Of a DNA stretch of 64,000 nt, positions 18,617-27,229 are shown in pieces. The position numbers were made by a program, and so were the translations under genes. The first letter of the stretch is position 1, and each line of letters opens with the position of its first letter. Below the pieces are notes generated by a model. The model was not told where the DNA came from, did not search any database, and saw only the letters and a program-made list of their open reading frames with translations. The DNA comes from Paenibacillus bovis. GTDB lineage: Bacteria > Bacillota > Bacilli > Paenibacillales > Paenibacillaceae. The stretch spans positions 1,419,501 through 1,483,500 of the forward strand of contig NZ_CP013023.1 in the NCBI RefSeq assembly GCF_001421015.2. The letters run 5' to 3'.

Positions 18617-19121
18617 TACTTTGGACACCTCCGTTGGTGGATTCAAAAGCAGACCATTCCATTTCCATATAAAGCTCTTCTAAAGAGATTTCATGCCAGC
18701 CCAGTCGCTGATACAGCCGCCGGGCTCTCGGATTATCGAGACGCACCTGCAGACGAATAGGAATCGGATAGGCAGCAGCCTGTCGCTGAAGTTCCTGCAG
18801 GATAAATGTGCCTGCTCCCTGGTTGCGATAACGGGACAGAACAGCAAGATCCACCAGACGAAGTTCATTTTCTCCATGAAAAACAGTCATCTGGCCGATG
18901 GCTGTCTGACCCGAGACAATTAAGCGGCGATCCAGCTGTGGATACCGATGATCCAGATAGTTCTGCTGCATAACGAACTGCATATGTAAAAAAGAGTGCA
19001 GCTGCTCCGGTGTCCAGCCCCAGGAGGCCACTTCCGACATTCGGGTATCCCTATAGACATCAAACAGAAAATCACGATCAGCAGCCGTAACCTGAGCGAT
19101 TGTCGGCGTGGAAGAAAGCAC
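18609..19121 (-). CDS. GNAT-family N-acetyltransferase
   Basis: 170 residues, acetyl-CoA-dependent. The GNAT core is seen in LRLVDLAVLSRYRNQGAGTFILQELQRQA (motif A with its R-x-x-G-x-G/A loop) and RLDNPRARRLYQRLGWHEI (motif B). GTG 19121 is preferred because AGGAGG lies ten bases before it; the TTG at 19130 in the same frame is only one base from that site. It is the first gene of the tail-collar set, suggesting it acylates a collar protein or a related substrate (inference). A TATAAT on the minus strand at 19161-19166 could be its -10 box, with a poor -35. Confidence 0.82.
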   Translation of the reverse strand: MLSSTPTIAQVTAADRDFLFDVYRDTRMSEVASWGWTPEQLHSFLHMQFVMQQNYLDHRYPQLDRRLIVSGQTAIGQMTVFHGENELRLVDLAVLSRYRNQGAGTFILQELQRQAAAYPIPIRLQVRLDNPRARRLYQRLGWHEISLEELYMEMEWSAFESTNGGVQSNE

Positions 19122-19333
19122 GAAAGGCAAGCCTCCTTTCCCAAAGTGAAGTATAATTCCATTATATCCCTTTAAAAATAAAAAAATACTTATATATAAG
19201 GAATTAACGAATTTAAGATGAAATGAATCTTCAAATCATATATAGGTACTGATTACGGGAGTATTGCTATAGTTCAACTGAAAATCGATACAGATTCTCA
19301 ATCCCCAATACCCAATAAAGGAGGGCACCGCTT

Positions 19334-20632
19334 ATGAAATTCACCTATCAAATGGGCTTGTTGTTGCTGGGTACCGTGATAATCGTTCCCTTGCTCGGTT
19401 CCTGCTCCCAACCGAAAGAACTCGCTACTTTACGGCAGGAACATGTGCAGCCCCAGGCTTATAATCAGAGTGATATGCAGCCTGAACTGATCGAAGCGAT
19501 GAATCGCTTTGCCCTGACTGTCTATAACGAATCGTATCAAAAAGATCCAGATCGTCCGGCACAGACAGCTGACCCGGATAATCTGTTTATTTCGCCGGTA
19601 AGTCTGTACATGAATCTGTCTATGCTGTACAACGGCGCATCTGGACAGACAGCTGCCGAATTACAAAAAGCGCTGCATACCCGCGGCATAACCCTGCAGC
19701 AGCTCAACCAGGGACAGCATGTGATACAGGAACTGCTGGAGCATCAGGGAGCGGATAGAGAGATCGATCTGGCGGGTTCGTTATGGAGTCAAAGCGGCTT
19801 TGCACCGGCAGATTCTTTTGTTCAGCGTTTGCAGACCTACTATGGAGCAGGCATACATACTACGGATTTCACCTCTACGCAGGCGGTGAAAGATATAAAC
19901 CGCTGGGTGAGCGAAGCAACACATGGCGGGATTCGTCAAATGATACAAAAGCCGCTGGACAGCAATACCACACTGGTGCTGCTTAACGCTGTTTATTTTA
20001 CGGGAGAATGGACGGAACCTTTTGAGAAGCAGCAGACTCGCAAGCAGTCTTTTATATCCGGTCAGGGGGAGATATCCAATGTAGAGATGATGCATCAGCA
20101 GGGAGAATATGAGTATACCCGGCAGCCGCATTTTCAGGCAGTACGAATACCTTATAATGCCAATGAAAAGTGGGGAATGGTCGTGGTACTGCCTGATCGG
20201 GATTATGATCTTCAGCAATTCCGTCAACATGATCTGCCTGAATTCGTGCACTGGACGAGCGCTATGGGTTCGACTGCAGGCGAGATAGGGTTGCCTCGTC
20301 TGGAGCTGGACGAGAAGCAGCAGTTCAGGGATATTCTGCGTTCCATGGGAATACGCCGGGTATTCGAGCCGCAGCAGGCGGAGCTGGATGGTATCAGCGA
20401 GAGTGTACCGCTATATCTGAGCAAAGTACAGCAAAATACCCATCTGACTATTGATGAGAAGGGTACCGAGGCAGCAGCAGCCACATCGGCGGAAATAGCT
20501 GCCGGGGCTATGCCTTCCCAGCCCTTTCGTATGATTATGGATCGTCCTTTTTTCTTGGCAATCACCGACCGGACGACTGGATTGATTGTATTTATGGGCG
20601 AGCTTCATCATCCGGTAGGAGCCGGTTCATGA
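19334..20632 (+). CDS. Serpin-family protease inhibitor, probable lipoprotein
   Basis: 432 residues. The N-terminus has a lipobox (LLGSC, Cys at about 24), so it is expected to be lipid-anchored outside the membrane. Serpin hallmarks: NAVYFTGEWTEPFEK, the hinge TIDEKGTEAAAATSAEIAAG, and the C-terminal DRPFFLAITDRTTGLIVFMGELHHP. The alanine-rich hinge predicts an inhibitory serpin. The reactive-centre P1 residue is uncertain because loop length differs from alpha-1-antitrypsin; small residues (Gly/Ala) dominate there, pointing to elastase- or subtilisin-like targets (inference). AAAGGAGGG precedes ATG 19334. The next gene starts about 60 bases downstream without a clear terminator. Confidence 0.92.
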   Translation: MKFTYQMGLLLLGTVIIVPLLGSCSQPKELATLRQEHVQPQAYNQSDMQPELIEAMNRFALTVYNESYQKDPDRPAQTADPDNLFISPVSLYMNLSMLYNGASGQTAAELQKALHTRGITLQQLNQGQHVIQELLEHQGADREIDLAGSLWSQSGFAPADSFVQRLQTYYGAGIHTTDFTSTQAVKDINRWVSEATHGGIRQMIQKPLDSNTTLVLLNAVYFTGEWTEPFEKQQTRKQSFISGQGEISNVEMMHQQGEYEYTRQPHFQAVRIPYNANEKWGMVVVLPDRDYDLQQFRQHDLPEFVHWTSAMGSTAGEIGLPRLELDEKQQFRDILRSMGIRRVFEPQQAELDGISESVPLYLSKVQQNTHLTIDEKGTEAAAATSAEIAAGAMPSQPFRMIMDRPFFLAITDRTTGLIVFMGELHHPVGAGS

Positions 20633-20694
20633 TAAAATAAAAGCAGGTGACCCGTAACAGGGTATCCTGTATCTATTATGGAAAGGGGATGGCT

Positions 20695-22770
20695 ATGGAA
20701 TACTTTATTGCTGTACTTGCTATGCTGCTGATGATCGGAATCTCGAATGTATTGAACCGCTTGATCCCCTTTGTTCCTGTACCTTTATTTCAGATTGCGC
20801 TGGGAATCGGGGTGGCGTTGGTCGGGATCAAGATTGATCTGGACCCGGAGCTGTTTCTCGTCCTGTTTATTGCGCCGCTGTTATATAACGATGCCCGGCA
20901 GACTCCGCGAAATGAACTGTGGAATCTGCGCGGACCTATCGTCCTGCTGGCGTTTGGACTTGTTTTTATCACCGTTGTGGTGGCGGGTTATGCGATTCAT
21001 TATTTGATCCCGAGCATACCACTGCCTGCCGCTTTTGCTCTGGCTGCGATCCTGTCGCCAACCGATGCGGTCGCTGTAGGCTCACTGGCCAAACGCATCC
21101 ATTTGCCGGGCTCTATACACCGGCTGCTGGAAGGGGAATCGCTGCTGAACGACGCCTCTGGCCTGGTGGCTTTCAAATTTGCCGTGGCAGCAATGGTCAC
21201 AGGTACATTCTCGCTGTGGCAGGCTTCATTTAACTTTGTACTGGTGGCGCTGGGAGGGCTGGCTGTAGGGACACTGATGTCCTTTGTGCTGATCCGGTGC
21301 CAGGTACTGGTTCGTAAATGGGGCATGGAGGACATCACCGTGCATGTGCTATGGCAGATGCTTACGCCATTCGTTATCTATTTGATAGCCGAGGAGATTG
21401 GCGTCTCCGGTATCCTGGCAGTCGTGGCCGGCGGAATTATCTATGCTATGGAAAAAGACCGCGCCGAATCCGTTCAGCTGAAAATGCAGATCGTCTCCAC
21501 CAGTACCTGGTCGGTAATCGTCTACGTGCTGAATGGACTGGTGTTTATGATGCTGGGCAGCCAGATTCCCGAAGTCATGGGCAGTATTTTCTCGGACCCG
21601 GCCTTTAACAATGGGATTGTGCTCGGCTATGTCGCGCTGATTACCCTGCTGCTGTATGTGCTGCGATTTGTATGGATCTATCTCTACTGGAGTGTGCGTT
21701 ATATGATGGGCCGGCAAATGGAGGATGACAAGCCGGATATACGCGGCATACTGCTCACCTCCCTTTCCGGGGTACGCGGAGCGCTTACGCTGGCTGCCGC
21801 GTTCTCGATCCCGTATGTGCTGAACGACGGATCGGCTTTTCCGCAGCGTGAGCTGATTCTGTTTATTGCAGCCGGTGTCATTTTGTTCAGTCTGATTTTG
21901 GCGAGTGTACTTCTGCCGATATTGTCTTCCAGACCCGAGCAGAATGAATCGGGAACTGCCGTGACTGCCAGTCAGCCGCCTACCATGCGTGATATGGATG
22001 ACCACATCCGGATGAAAGTGCTGCAGGCAGCGATCCAGTCGGTAGAGTCCAGTACAACCGAGACTAACCGCGAAGTCGCCCAGGGGCTGATCACGGATAT
22101 TACACAGTATATGTTCCGCAAAAATATGCTGAAGCAGCAGATTATGAACGATCCCGACCTGAATCCGCAGGAGATTGAGCTCTATCTGGCAGGTATCCAG
22201 GCCGAGCGCAAGGTCGCCCGCCGGATGCGGGACAGCGGCGAGATTACGCCGGAGCTGGCAATGGAATTCGAATACCGGCTGGATCGCATTCAGACCGTGC
22301 TGAGTAACCGGGTCGATACCGGTATTGCCGAGTGTGTGGACAAATGGAAAGGCATGCTGCCGATCCATGTTCCGGCTCCGCTGCCATTGTCCGAACAAAT
22401 GAACCCCGGCGAGAATGATCCACAGCAGGTGGTGGACAAAATTCATATGCTCAAACAGCTCAAAATGCAGACCTGCCCGGCGGCGATTGAATCGATCCGC
22501 AGCAAGATCGATGACCACAATGAAGAAGCGGCACAGAAAGTTATCGCCAAATATCGCAAAGTCATGGAATCAATCCGTTATTATACGGAGAAAATGGTGC
22601 CGGATGTGACGCTGAATGAGGGCAAGCTGAACCTGATTACTACTGCTGTACAGAACCAACGCGATACCGTTCAGGAATTGTACGAGAGCGGCGAAATCGA
22701 CCGCCAGCATGCCCGCAAGATGCGCAGTTTTGTACAGGATCTGGAGAAATGGATTCTGATGGAGAGCTGA
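20695..22770 (+). CDS. Na+/H+ antiporter, CPA1 family
   Basis: 691 residues. The first about 420 form roughly 12 membrane helices with the CPA1 ion-binding motifs SPTDAVAVGSLAKR and LLEGESLLNDASGLVAF, and GVRGALTLAAA in the late helices. A long soluble C-terminal region (about 430-691), helical and charged, resembles that of Bacillus NhaK (YvgP), which exports Na+, K+ and other monovalent cations. ATG 20695 is preferred; AAAGGGGA precedes it by about five bases, while the ATG at 20689 overlaps that site. Confidence 0.92.
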   Translation: MEYFIAVLAMLLMIGISNVLNRLIPFVPVPLFQIALGIGVALVGIKIDLDPELFLVLFIAPLLYNDARQTPRNELWNLRGPIVLLAFGLVFITVVVAGYAIHYLIPSIPLPAAFALAAILSPTDAVAVGSLAKRIHLPGSIHRLLEGESLLNDASGLVAFKFAVAAMVTGTFSLWQASFNFVLVALGGLAVGTLMSFVLIRCQVLVRKWGMEDITVHVLWQMLTPFVIYLIAEEIGVSGILAVVAGGIIYAMEKDRAESVQLKMQIVSTSTWSVIVYVLNGLVFMMLGSQIPEVMGSIFSDPAFNNGIVLGYVALITLLLYVLRFVWIYLYWSVRYMMGRQMEDDKPDIRGILLTSLSGVRGALTLAAAFSIPYVLNDGSAFPQRELILFIAAGVILFSLILASVLLPILSSRPEQNESGTAVTASQPPTMRDMDDHIRMKVLQAAIQSVESSTTETNREVAQGLITDITQYMFRKNMLKQQIMNDPDLNPQEIELYLAGIQAERKVARRMRDSGEITPELAMEFEYRLDRIQTVLSNRVDTGIAECVDKWKGMLPIHVPAPLPLSEQMNPGENDPQQVVDKIHMLKQLKMQTCPAAIESIRSKIDDHNEEAAQKVIAKYRKVMESIRYYTEKMVPDVTLNEGKLNLITTAVQNQRDTVQELYESGEIDRQHARKMRSFVQDLEKWILMES

Positions 22771-22799
22771 GCCGGTTGTGAATTCCGGACGCCGTGCTT

Positions 22800-22815
22800 T
22801 GTAATCTGGATTACA
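22800..22815. promoter_or_regulatory. Crp/Fnr-type palindrome upstream of the Crp/Fnr regulator gene
   Basis: TGTAATCTGGATTACA is a perfect 16-base inverted repeat with the TGTNA-N6-TNACA form bound by Crp/Fnr proteins. It lies 117 bases before the regulator start. Fourteen bases of it recur with one change at 23695-23708 in front of the next gene. Confidence 0.65.
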
Positions 22816-22931
22816 GAAGAGGGAATTACAGTGATTTATGATGAAAGTAAAACTTCGTTATTATGTATGACGCAGGATACGTTGATCACAGGCATCGAAG
22901 CGGTCGTTCGCGGCACAGAAAGGAGAGCTAT

Positions 22932-23639
22932 ATGGTACAGGATGAGGCGCTGGAAAATATAACATCATTTTTGCCAAAGATTACAATATTCGAATCGCTT
23001 CCGGAAGAAATTCTCCATGAAATCGAACAGCTGATAGCAAGATCCAATACGTACAAGCTGTCTAAAAATGCTATTCTTCATACGCCTGATGACGATAGAA
23101 ACGGATTGTTTTTCATAGTCACCGGCAACCTTCGCTTCTACAAAACCAATTTGGCTGGCAAACAACATACCGTCTGTATTCTAAGCGAAGGCAGTGTATT
23201 TGGCGAGGTTGACACGTTCTCATTGGGTCAAAGAGGAGCTTATGTAGAAGCCATGGAAGACTCGTTTGTTGTTTCGATTCCGACCGAACAATTTGAGCCG
23301 CTTTTAAACAAGTATGCTGAATTGTCTTTGCGGTTTCTATCCGAAATGAGCAAACGATTGCGACAGCAGGATGAATTGGTAGAGAAATTGGTGCTGAAAG
23401 ATTTGCGCGGCAAAATACTTTACTTTCTGAATCGATTATCCCAAAAATTCGGCGTAGAAGAAAATGGCTACCAAAAAATCGATATCCCTCTGACGCATCA
23501 GGAATTGGCAGATATGGTCGGTGCCACAAGAGAAGCGGTATCCGTGATCGTAAAAGAGCTATCCAATGAAGGTATTCTCGTAACCAGCCGCAGAACGATA
23601 ATGATCCATATCGAAAAAGCGATGAAAGAAATGGCTTGA
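22932..23639 (+). CDS. Crp/Fnr-family transcriptional regulator
   Basis: 235 residues: N-terminal cyclic-nucleotide-binding-like barrel (about 15-130, with GSVFGEVDTFSLGQRGAYVEA), a dimerisation helix, and a C-terminal winged HTH (about 165-230) with HQELADMVGATREAVSVIVKEL. Only one cysteine is present, so there is no Fnr-type iron-sulphur cluster. The cAMP-contacting Arg-Ser of E. coli CRP is not clearly conserved, so the ligand is unknown. AAAGGAGA precedes ATG 22932. The same palindrome precedes both this gene and the following SDR gene, suggesting autoregulation and control of the dehydrogenase. Confidence 0.9.
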   Translation: MVQDEALENITSFLPKITIFESLPEEILHEIEQLIARSNTYKLSKNAILHTPDDDRNGLFFIVTGNLRFYKTNLAGKQHTVCILSEGSVFGEVDTFSLGQRGAYVEAMEDSFVVSIPTEQFEPLLNKYAELSLRFLSEMSKRLRQQDELVEKLVLKDLRGKILYFLNRLSQKFGVEENGYQKIDIPLTHQELADMVGATREAVSVIVKELSNEGILVTSRRTIMIHIEKAMKEMA

Positions 23640-23694
23640 TTCACTGCCTTTGTTCTGTTCTCTTGGCCTGTAGGTTTTCCGTATATTTCTGAGC

Positions 23695-23708
23695 GTAATC
23701 TGCATTAC
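23695..23708. promoter_or_regulatory. Second Crp/Fnr-type palindrome, upstream of the SDR gene
   Basis: GTAATCTGCATTAC is a palindrome apart from its centre and matches 13 of 14 bases of 22801-22814. It lies 77 bases before the SDR start, a position typical for a promoter-overlapping operator. Confidence 0.6.
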
Positions 23709-23784
23709 TGTCGAATGATCGATCCAGCGTTATGATAAAGGCCGAAACAGAGAAATTCTATCACAAAGGTGGAGGCACATAGAC

Positions 23785-24531
23785 ATGGGAAAGTTTGACG
23801 GGAAAGTAGTTGTTGTTACTGGAGGTACAAGCGGAATTGGACTGACCACGGCGCAGCGTTTCGTCGCAGAAGGAGCCTATGTATTCATTACCGGACGTAG
23901 ACAAAGCGAGCTGGACAAGGCAGTAGCATTGATCGGTGAGCGGGTGACCGGCGTTCAGGGTGATGTGTCCAATTTGAAAGACCTGGACAAGCTGTTTGAT
24001 CAGGTGAAGCAGGAAAAAGGGCATCTGGATATTCTGTTCGCCAACGCCGGAATTGGCAGCATACTGCCTCTGGGTCAAATTACGGAAGAGCAGTATGATA
24101 CGATCTTCGATGTAAATGTAAAAGGTACCTTATTCACGATCCAAAAAGCGCTGCCGCTGTTTCCAAATATGACGGGAACCATCATCCTGACTGGCTCAAC
24201 GGCAGGAACCATCGGTGACCCCGGGTTTAGCGTCTATGGAGGCAGCAAGGCAGCTCTCCGTCAGATGGCGAGAAACTGGATCATGGATTTGAAAGGTACG
24301 GGCATACGACTGAATGTACTGAGTCCGGGTACGGTCTACACACCGGCTTATGATGATCTATTTGGCGAGGCGCTTGATCAGGTCCTTGAATCATCGAAGG
24401 ATACCGTTCCAATGGGACGGATGGGCAAGACCGAAGAGATTGCCAGTGCGCTAATGTTCCTGGCCTCGGAGGAAAGCAGCTATGTACACGGTATTGAATT
24501 ATTCGTGGATGGCGGGATTGCCCAGATCTGA
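23785..24531 (+). CDS. Short-chain dehydrogenase/reductase (SDR)
   Basis: 248 residues, NAD(P)-dependent oxidoreductase of the classical SDR type. TGGTSGIG (12-19) binds the nucleotide; NAG follows at about 87; the catalytic residues are N111, S138, Y151 and K155 (YGGSK). The substrate is unknown. The ribosome site is AAGGTGGAGG. It lies beside a Crp/Fnr regulator and shares its operator, so it is a likely target of that regulator. It ends at a strong terminator. Confidence 0.9.
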   Translation: MGKFDGKVVVVTGGTSGIGLTTAQRFVAEGAYVFITGRRQSELDKAVALIGERVTGVQGDVSNLKDLDKLFDQVKQEKGHLDILFANAGIGSILPLGQITEEQYDTIFDVNVKGTLFTIQKALPLFPNMTGTIILTGSTAGTIGDPGFSVYGGSKAALRQMARNWIMDLKGTGIRLNVLSPGTVYTPAYDDLFGEALDQVLESSKDTVPMGRMGKTEEIASALMFLASEESSYVHGIELFVDGGIAQI

Positions 24532-24589
24532 TCGTGAATCGTCAAGGATAATTTATCATCTGAGTAATGACGGATAAGCCTATATATTT

Positions 24590-24633
24590 AAACAGGCAGA
24601 GGAGCCTTCAGATGCTCCTCTGCCTGTTTTTTT
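24590..24633 (+). terminator. Terminator after the SDR gene
   Basis: Perfect arms AAACAGGCAGAGGAGC and its complement around an eight-base loop, followed by seven Ts on the plus strand. It may also slow minus-strand transcription from the HAD gene. Confidence 0.9.
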
Positions 24634-24706
24634 ATGCTGCAATAAATTCGGAATATTCTCACAGAAGATATAATGAGTTTCTGGAGCGCTCAGACGTGTC
24701 CAATGC

Positions 24707-25429
24707 TCAGACATATCCCAATATAGTATAGAGTTCTTTCAACGCATCCAGCGGAGTACGACCCTTCTTGACGATATCGTCAGGTACATAGGGAGTATTA
24801 TCAGGCATCGGCTGGTTGCGGCGATTGATCCAGATCGCCAGCCAGCCTGCTTTTTTGGCACCGATAATATCATTGGCATAAGAATCCCCGATATAGCAGG
24901 ATTGCTCCGGTACAATCTGCATACTCTGCTCCACATGACGGAAAATGCGGGTATCCGGTTTGGCGACGCCCAGCTTGCCGGAAATAAATACATTCTGCTC
25001 ATCGACCCACCGATTCATGCGCAGCTGTTGAACTTTGCGCGCCTGATGCTCTGCCGGTCCATTCGTAATAATGCCCAGCCGGATGCCAGCCTGAACCGCA
25101 AAATCCAGCAGCTCTTCCATCTGCGGGTCCAGGACAAGGCGCTGTTGCTGATCGGCATAACTGTCCTGAAAAGCACGCGCCTGCTCGACCGATATGCGTA
25201 TATTCATATCCTCCATCGCCCGTGTGATCCGGTACACATGCATATCCGGTTCACTCATTTGTCCACTTCTAACTTGCTCGAACACTTCATCGCTGTACCA
25301 TCGGTTTCTGGCAAATACATCTTCCACCCTGCAATCATAGTGCAGAGGACCGAATACGGATTGATAGGCATCGGTAAAGGGTGTTAATTGATCATACAGT
25401 GTATCATCCACATCCAGTAATAAGTTCAT
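24707..25429 (-). CDS. HAD-superfamily hydrolase (YjjG/YfnB-type nucleotidase-like)
   Basis: 240 residues. HAD motif I LLDVDDTLYD gives nucleophile D6 and acid D8; motif II is IITNG; motif III the lysine in KLGVAKPD; motif IV IGDSYANDIIGAKKAGW. A helical cap lies between motifs I and II (about 15-110). Members with this motif set dephosphorylate nucleoside monophosphates or small phosphorylated metabolites; the substrate here is inferred only. GGAGG lies eight bases before ATG 25429. Single gene, convergent with the SDR. Confidence 0.87.
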   Translation of the reverse strand: MNLLLDVDDTLYDQLTPFTDAYQSVFGPLHYDCRVEDVFARNRWYSDEVFEQVRSGQMSEPDMHVYRITRAMEDMNIRISVEQARAFQDSYADQQQRLVLDPQMEELLDFAVQAGIRLGIITNGPAEHQARKVQQLRMNRWVDEQNVFISGKLGVAKPDTRIFRHVEQSMQIVPEQSCYIGDSYANDIIGAKKAGWLAIWINRRNQPMPDNTPYVPDDIVKKGRTPLDALKELYTILGYV

Positions 25430-25672
25430 TCAGGGTACCTCCGTATCATTTGACAATATATAATAATCCGTAATCTTACGGAACAGCAGCGACCGACCAG
25501 ATATAATAGGATCGCCGCTTTATTGTACACTGTATTAAAATAAGATAGACTGTAAGCGTGATTATGTAGGATCGGCCCTCATTTGTAAACCCGGCCCGAA
25601 CTGCAGGTTATCGGATCAAATGGACAAAACGGCGGTTTCCCTGGCTGAATCCGTTAACGACAGGAGGATATT

Positions 25673-27229
25673 ATGGACAATACTATGGAGCACAGCCGTG
25701 TAGGCATTATGGATATCGGTTCCAACTCTATCCGTCTGGTTATCTATGAGACCAGCAAGGCGGGAGGATACAGAGTACTCAAGGAATGCCGTGAATCGGC
25801 ACGTCTCAGCGCAATTGTGACACCGGAGGGAGAGATGCCACTGGAAGCAGTGAGTGTGATCGTACCGGTGCTGCGCCAGTTTGTCGAAGTGAGTCAGGTC
25901 TATGAGGTAAGCGAGATTCGCGCCGTGGCTACAGCGGCGATTCGCAATGCGGTGAATGGGGAAGAGGTCATCTCCTATCTGAACGAGCATACCGGCCTGT
26001 CGATTGAACTGCTGCCTGGTGAGATGGAAGGGCATTACGGATTTATCGGTGTCGTGAACCGGATCGATATCCAGGATGGCTATATTATCGATATCGGCGG
26101 CGGTAGTACGGAGATTACCCTGTTCCAGAACCGCAAGCGGGTATCCACTGTGTCTTTCCCGTTTGGAGCAGTCAATATGAATGTGCGCTTTGGCAATCAT
26201 ACGAACGGCAAATGGGATGAAAAGTCGGTCTCCGAACTGGAGTCGCTGGTGCTGCAGTCTGCACGCGAACATCCATGGATCAGCAGTAATCCGGGGCTGC
26301 CGCTCGTCGGTCTGGGCGGTACGATTCGTGCGGTTGGTAAAATGCATCAGCGCAAACGCAAATATTCCATGGAGCAGATTCACCAGTATACACTTCAGGC
26401 AGAAGACACGGATTATTATTACCAGCAGCTGCCATCTCTGACCAATGAACAGCGTAAACGTATTGCCGGTCTGAGCAAAACGCGGAGTGATATTATTGTG
26501 CCGGGAACGATCATTCTGCATACGATGTTCCGTCATATGCAGTGCGATCATTATATTATCAGCGGTACCGGTCTAAGGGATGGACTATTTTTTGAATGGG
26601 ACCGTGGCAAGGAACATGCCGTGCTGGACAATGTGCTGGAATACGAGATTCATGCGGCACTTTCCCAGGAGCCGCTGCCCCGTCAGCGTCATCTGCGCCA
26701 GGTAGACGAACTGTCGGTTCGCCTCTACGAAGCACTGGGCGAAGGCCAGGGCGATGCCTGGAACCGCAAGCTGCTGCGTACGGCGGCACTGATGCATCAG
26801 GTAGGGATGAACGTAGGCTATCATGAATACGAGGAGCATACCCGCTATCTGCTGACGACACGTGCCGTCGCCGGACTGGATCATCGGGAGACCGTACTGG
26901 TCGCTTTTATCGCTATCTTCGGCAGCAAAGGCAAAATCAAAAAAAGACGCATTTCTGTAGAATACGCGGATATTTTGCATCCCAAGGATGAAGAGCGGAT
27001 TCGCCGTCTAGGAGCACTGCTGCAGCTCGCTGCTGCTATGGATACAAGCGAGACGCAGCCGGTCGATCGACTGAATGCTGTACGCAAAGGAAGAGACTTC
27101 GAGCTGACTATACACTGTCGCACCGAAGCCTCTATGGAATTAAACGATATTACCGAAGCGGTCAAAGATTTGGAGAAGGAGTGGGATGTGCGGGTCCGGT
27201 TGGTGGTACATACGGTTTCCACGAACTAA
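25673..27229 (+). CDS. ppx: Ppx/GppA-family exopolyphosphatase
   Basis: 518 residues. The N-terminal ASKHA fold has the first phosphate loop GIMDIGSNSIRLVIYE, the catalytic glutamate region ELLPGEMEGHYGF, and the second loop IIDIGGGSTEI. The C-terminal part (about 320-518) is an HD-like helical domain with LMHQVGMNVGYHEYEEH. Such enzymes release phosphate from the end of polyphosphate or hydrolyse pppGpp; the ppk neighbour favours polyphosphate. GACAGGAGGATATT precedes ATG 25673. Its last 68 bases overlap the end of the convergent ppk gene. Confidence 0.92.
   Translation: MDNTMEHSRVGIMDIGSNSIRLVIYETSKAGGYRVLKECRESARLSAIVTPEGEMPLEAVSVIVPVLRQFVEVSQVYEVSEIRAVATAAIRNAVNGEEVISYLNEHTGLSIELLPGEMEGHYGFIGVVNRIDIQDGYIIDIGGGSTEITLFQNRKRVSTVSFPFGAVNMNVRFGNHTNGKWDEKSVSELESLVLQSAREHPWISSNPGLPLVGLGGTIRAVGKMHQRKRKYSMEQIHQYTLQAEDTDYYYQQLPSLTNEQRKRIAGLSKTRSDIIVPGTIILHTMFRHMQCDHYIISGTGLRDGLFFEWDRGKEHAVLDNVLEYEIHAALSQEPLPRQRHLRQVDELSVRLYEALGEGQGDAWNRKLLRTAALMHQVGMNVGYHEYEEHTRYLLTTRAVAGLDHRETVLVAFIAIFGSKGKIKKRRISVEYADILHPKDEERIRRLGALLQLAAAMDTSETQPVDRLNAVRKGRDFELTIHCRTEASMELNDITEAVKDLEKEWDVRVRLVVHTVSTN

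Noticed and set aside
25616..26551. 311-codon minus-strand open frame inside ppx
   Set aside because: It is antisense to a clearly recognised Ppx/GppA protein and its translation resembles no family.
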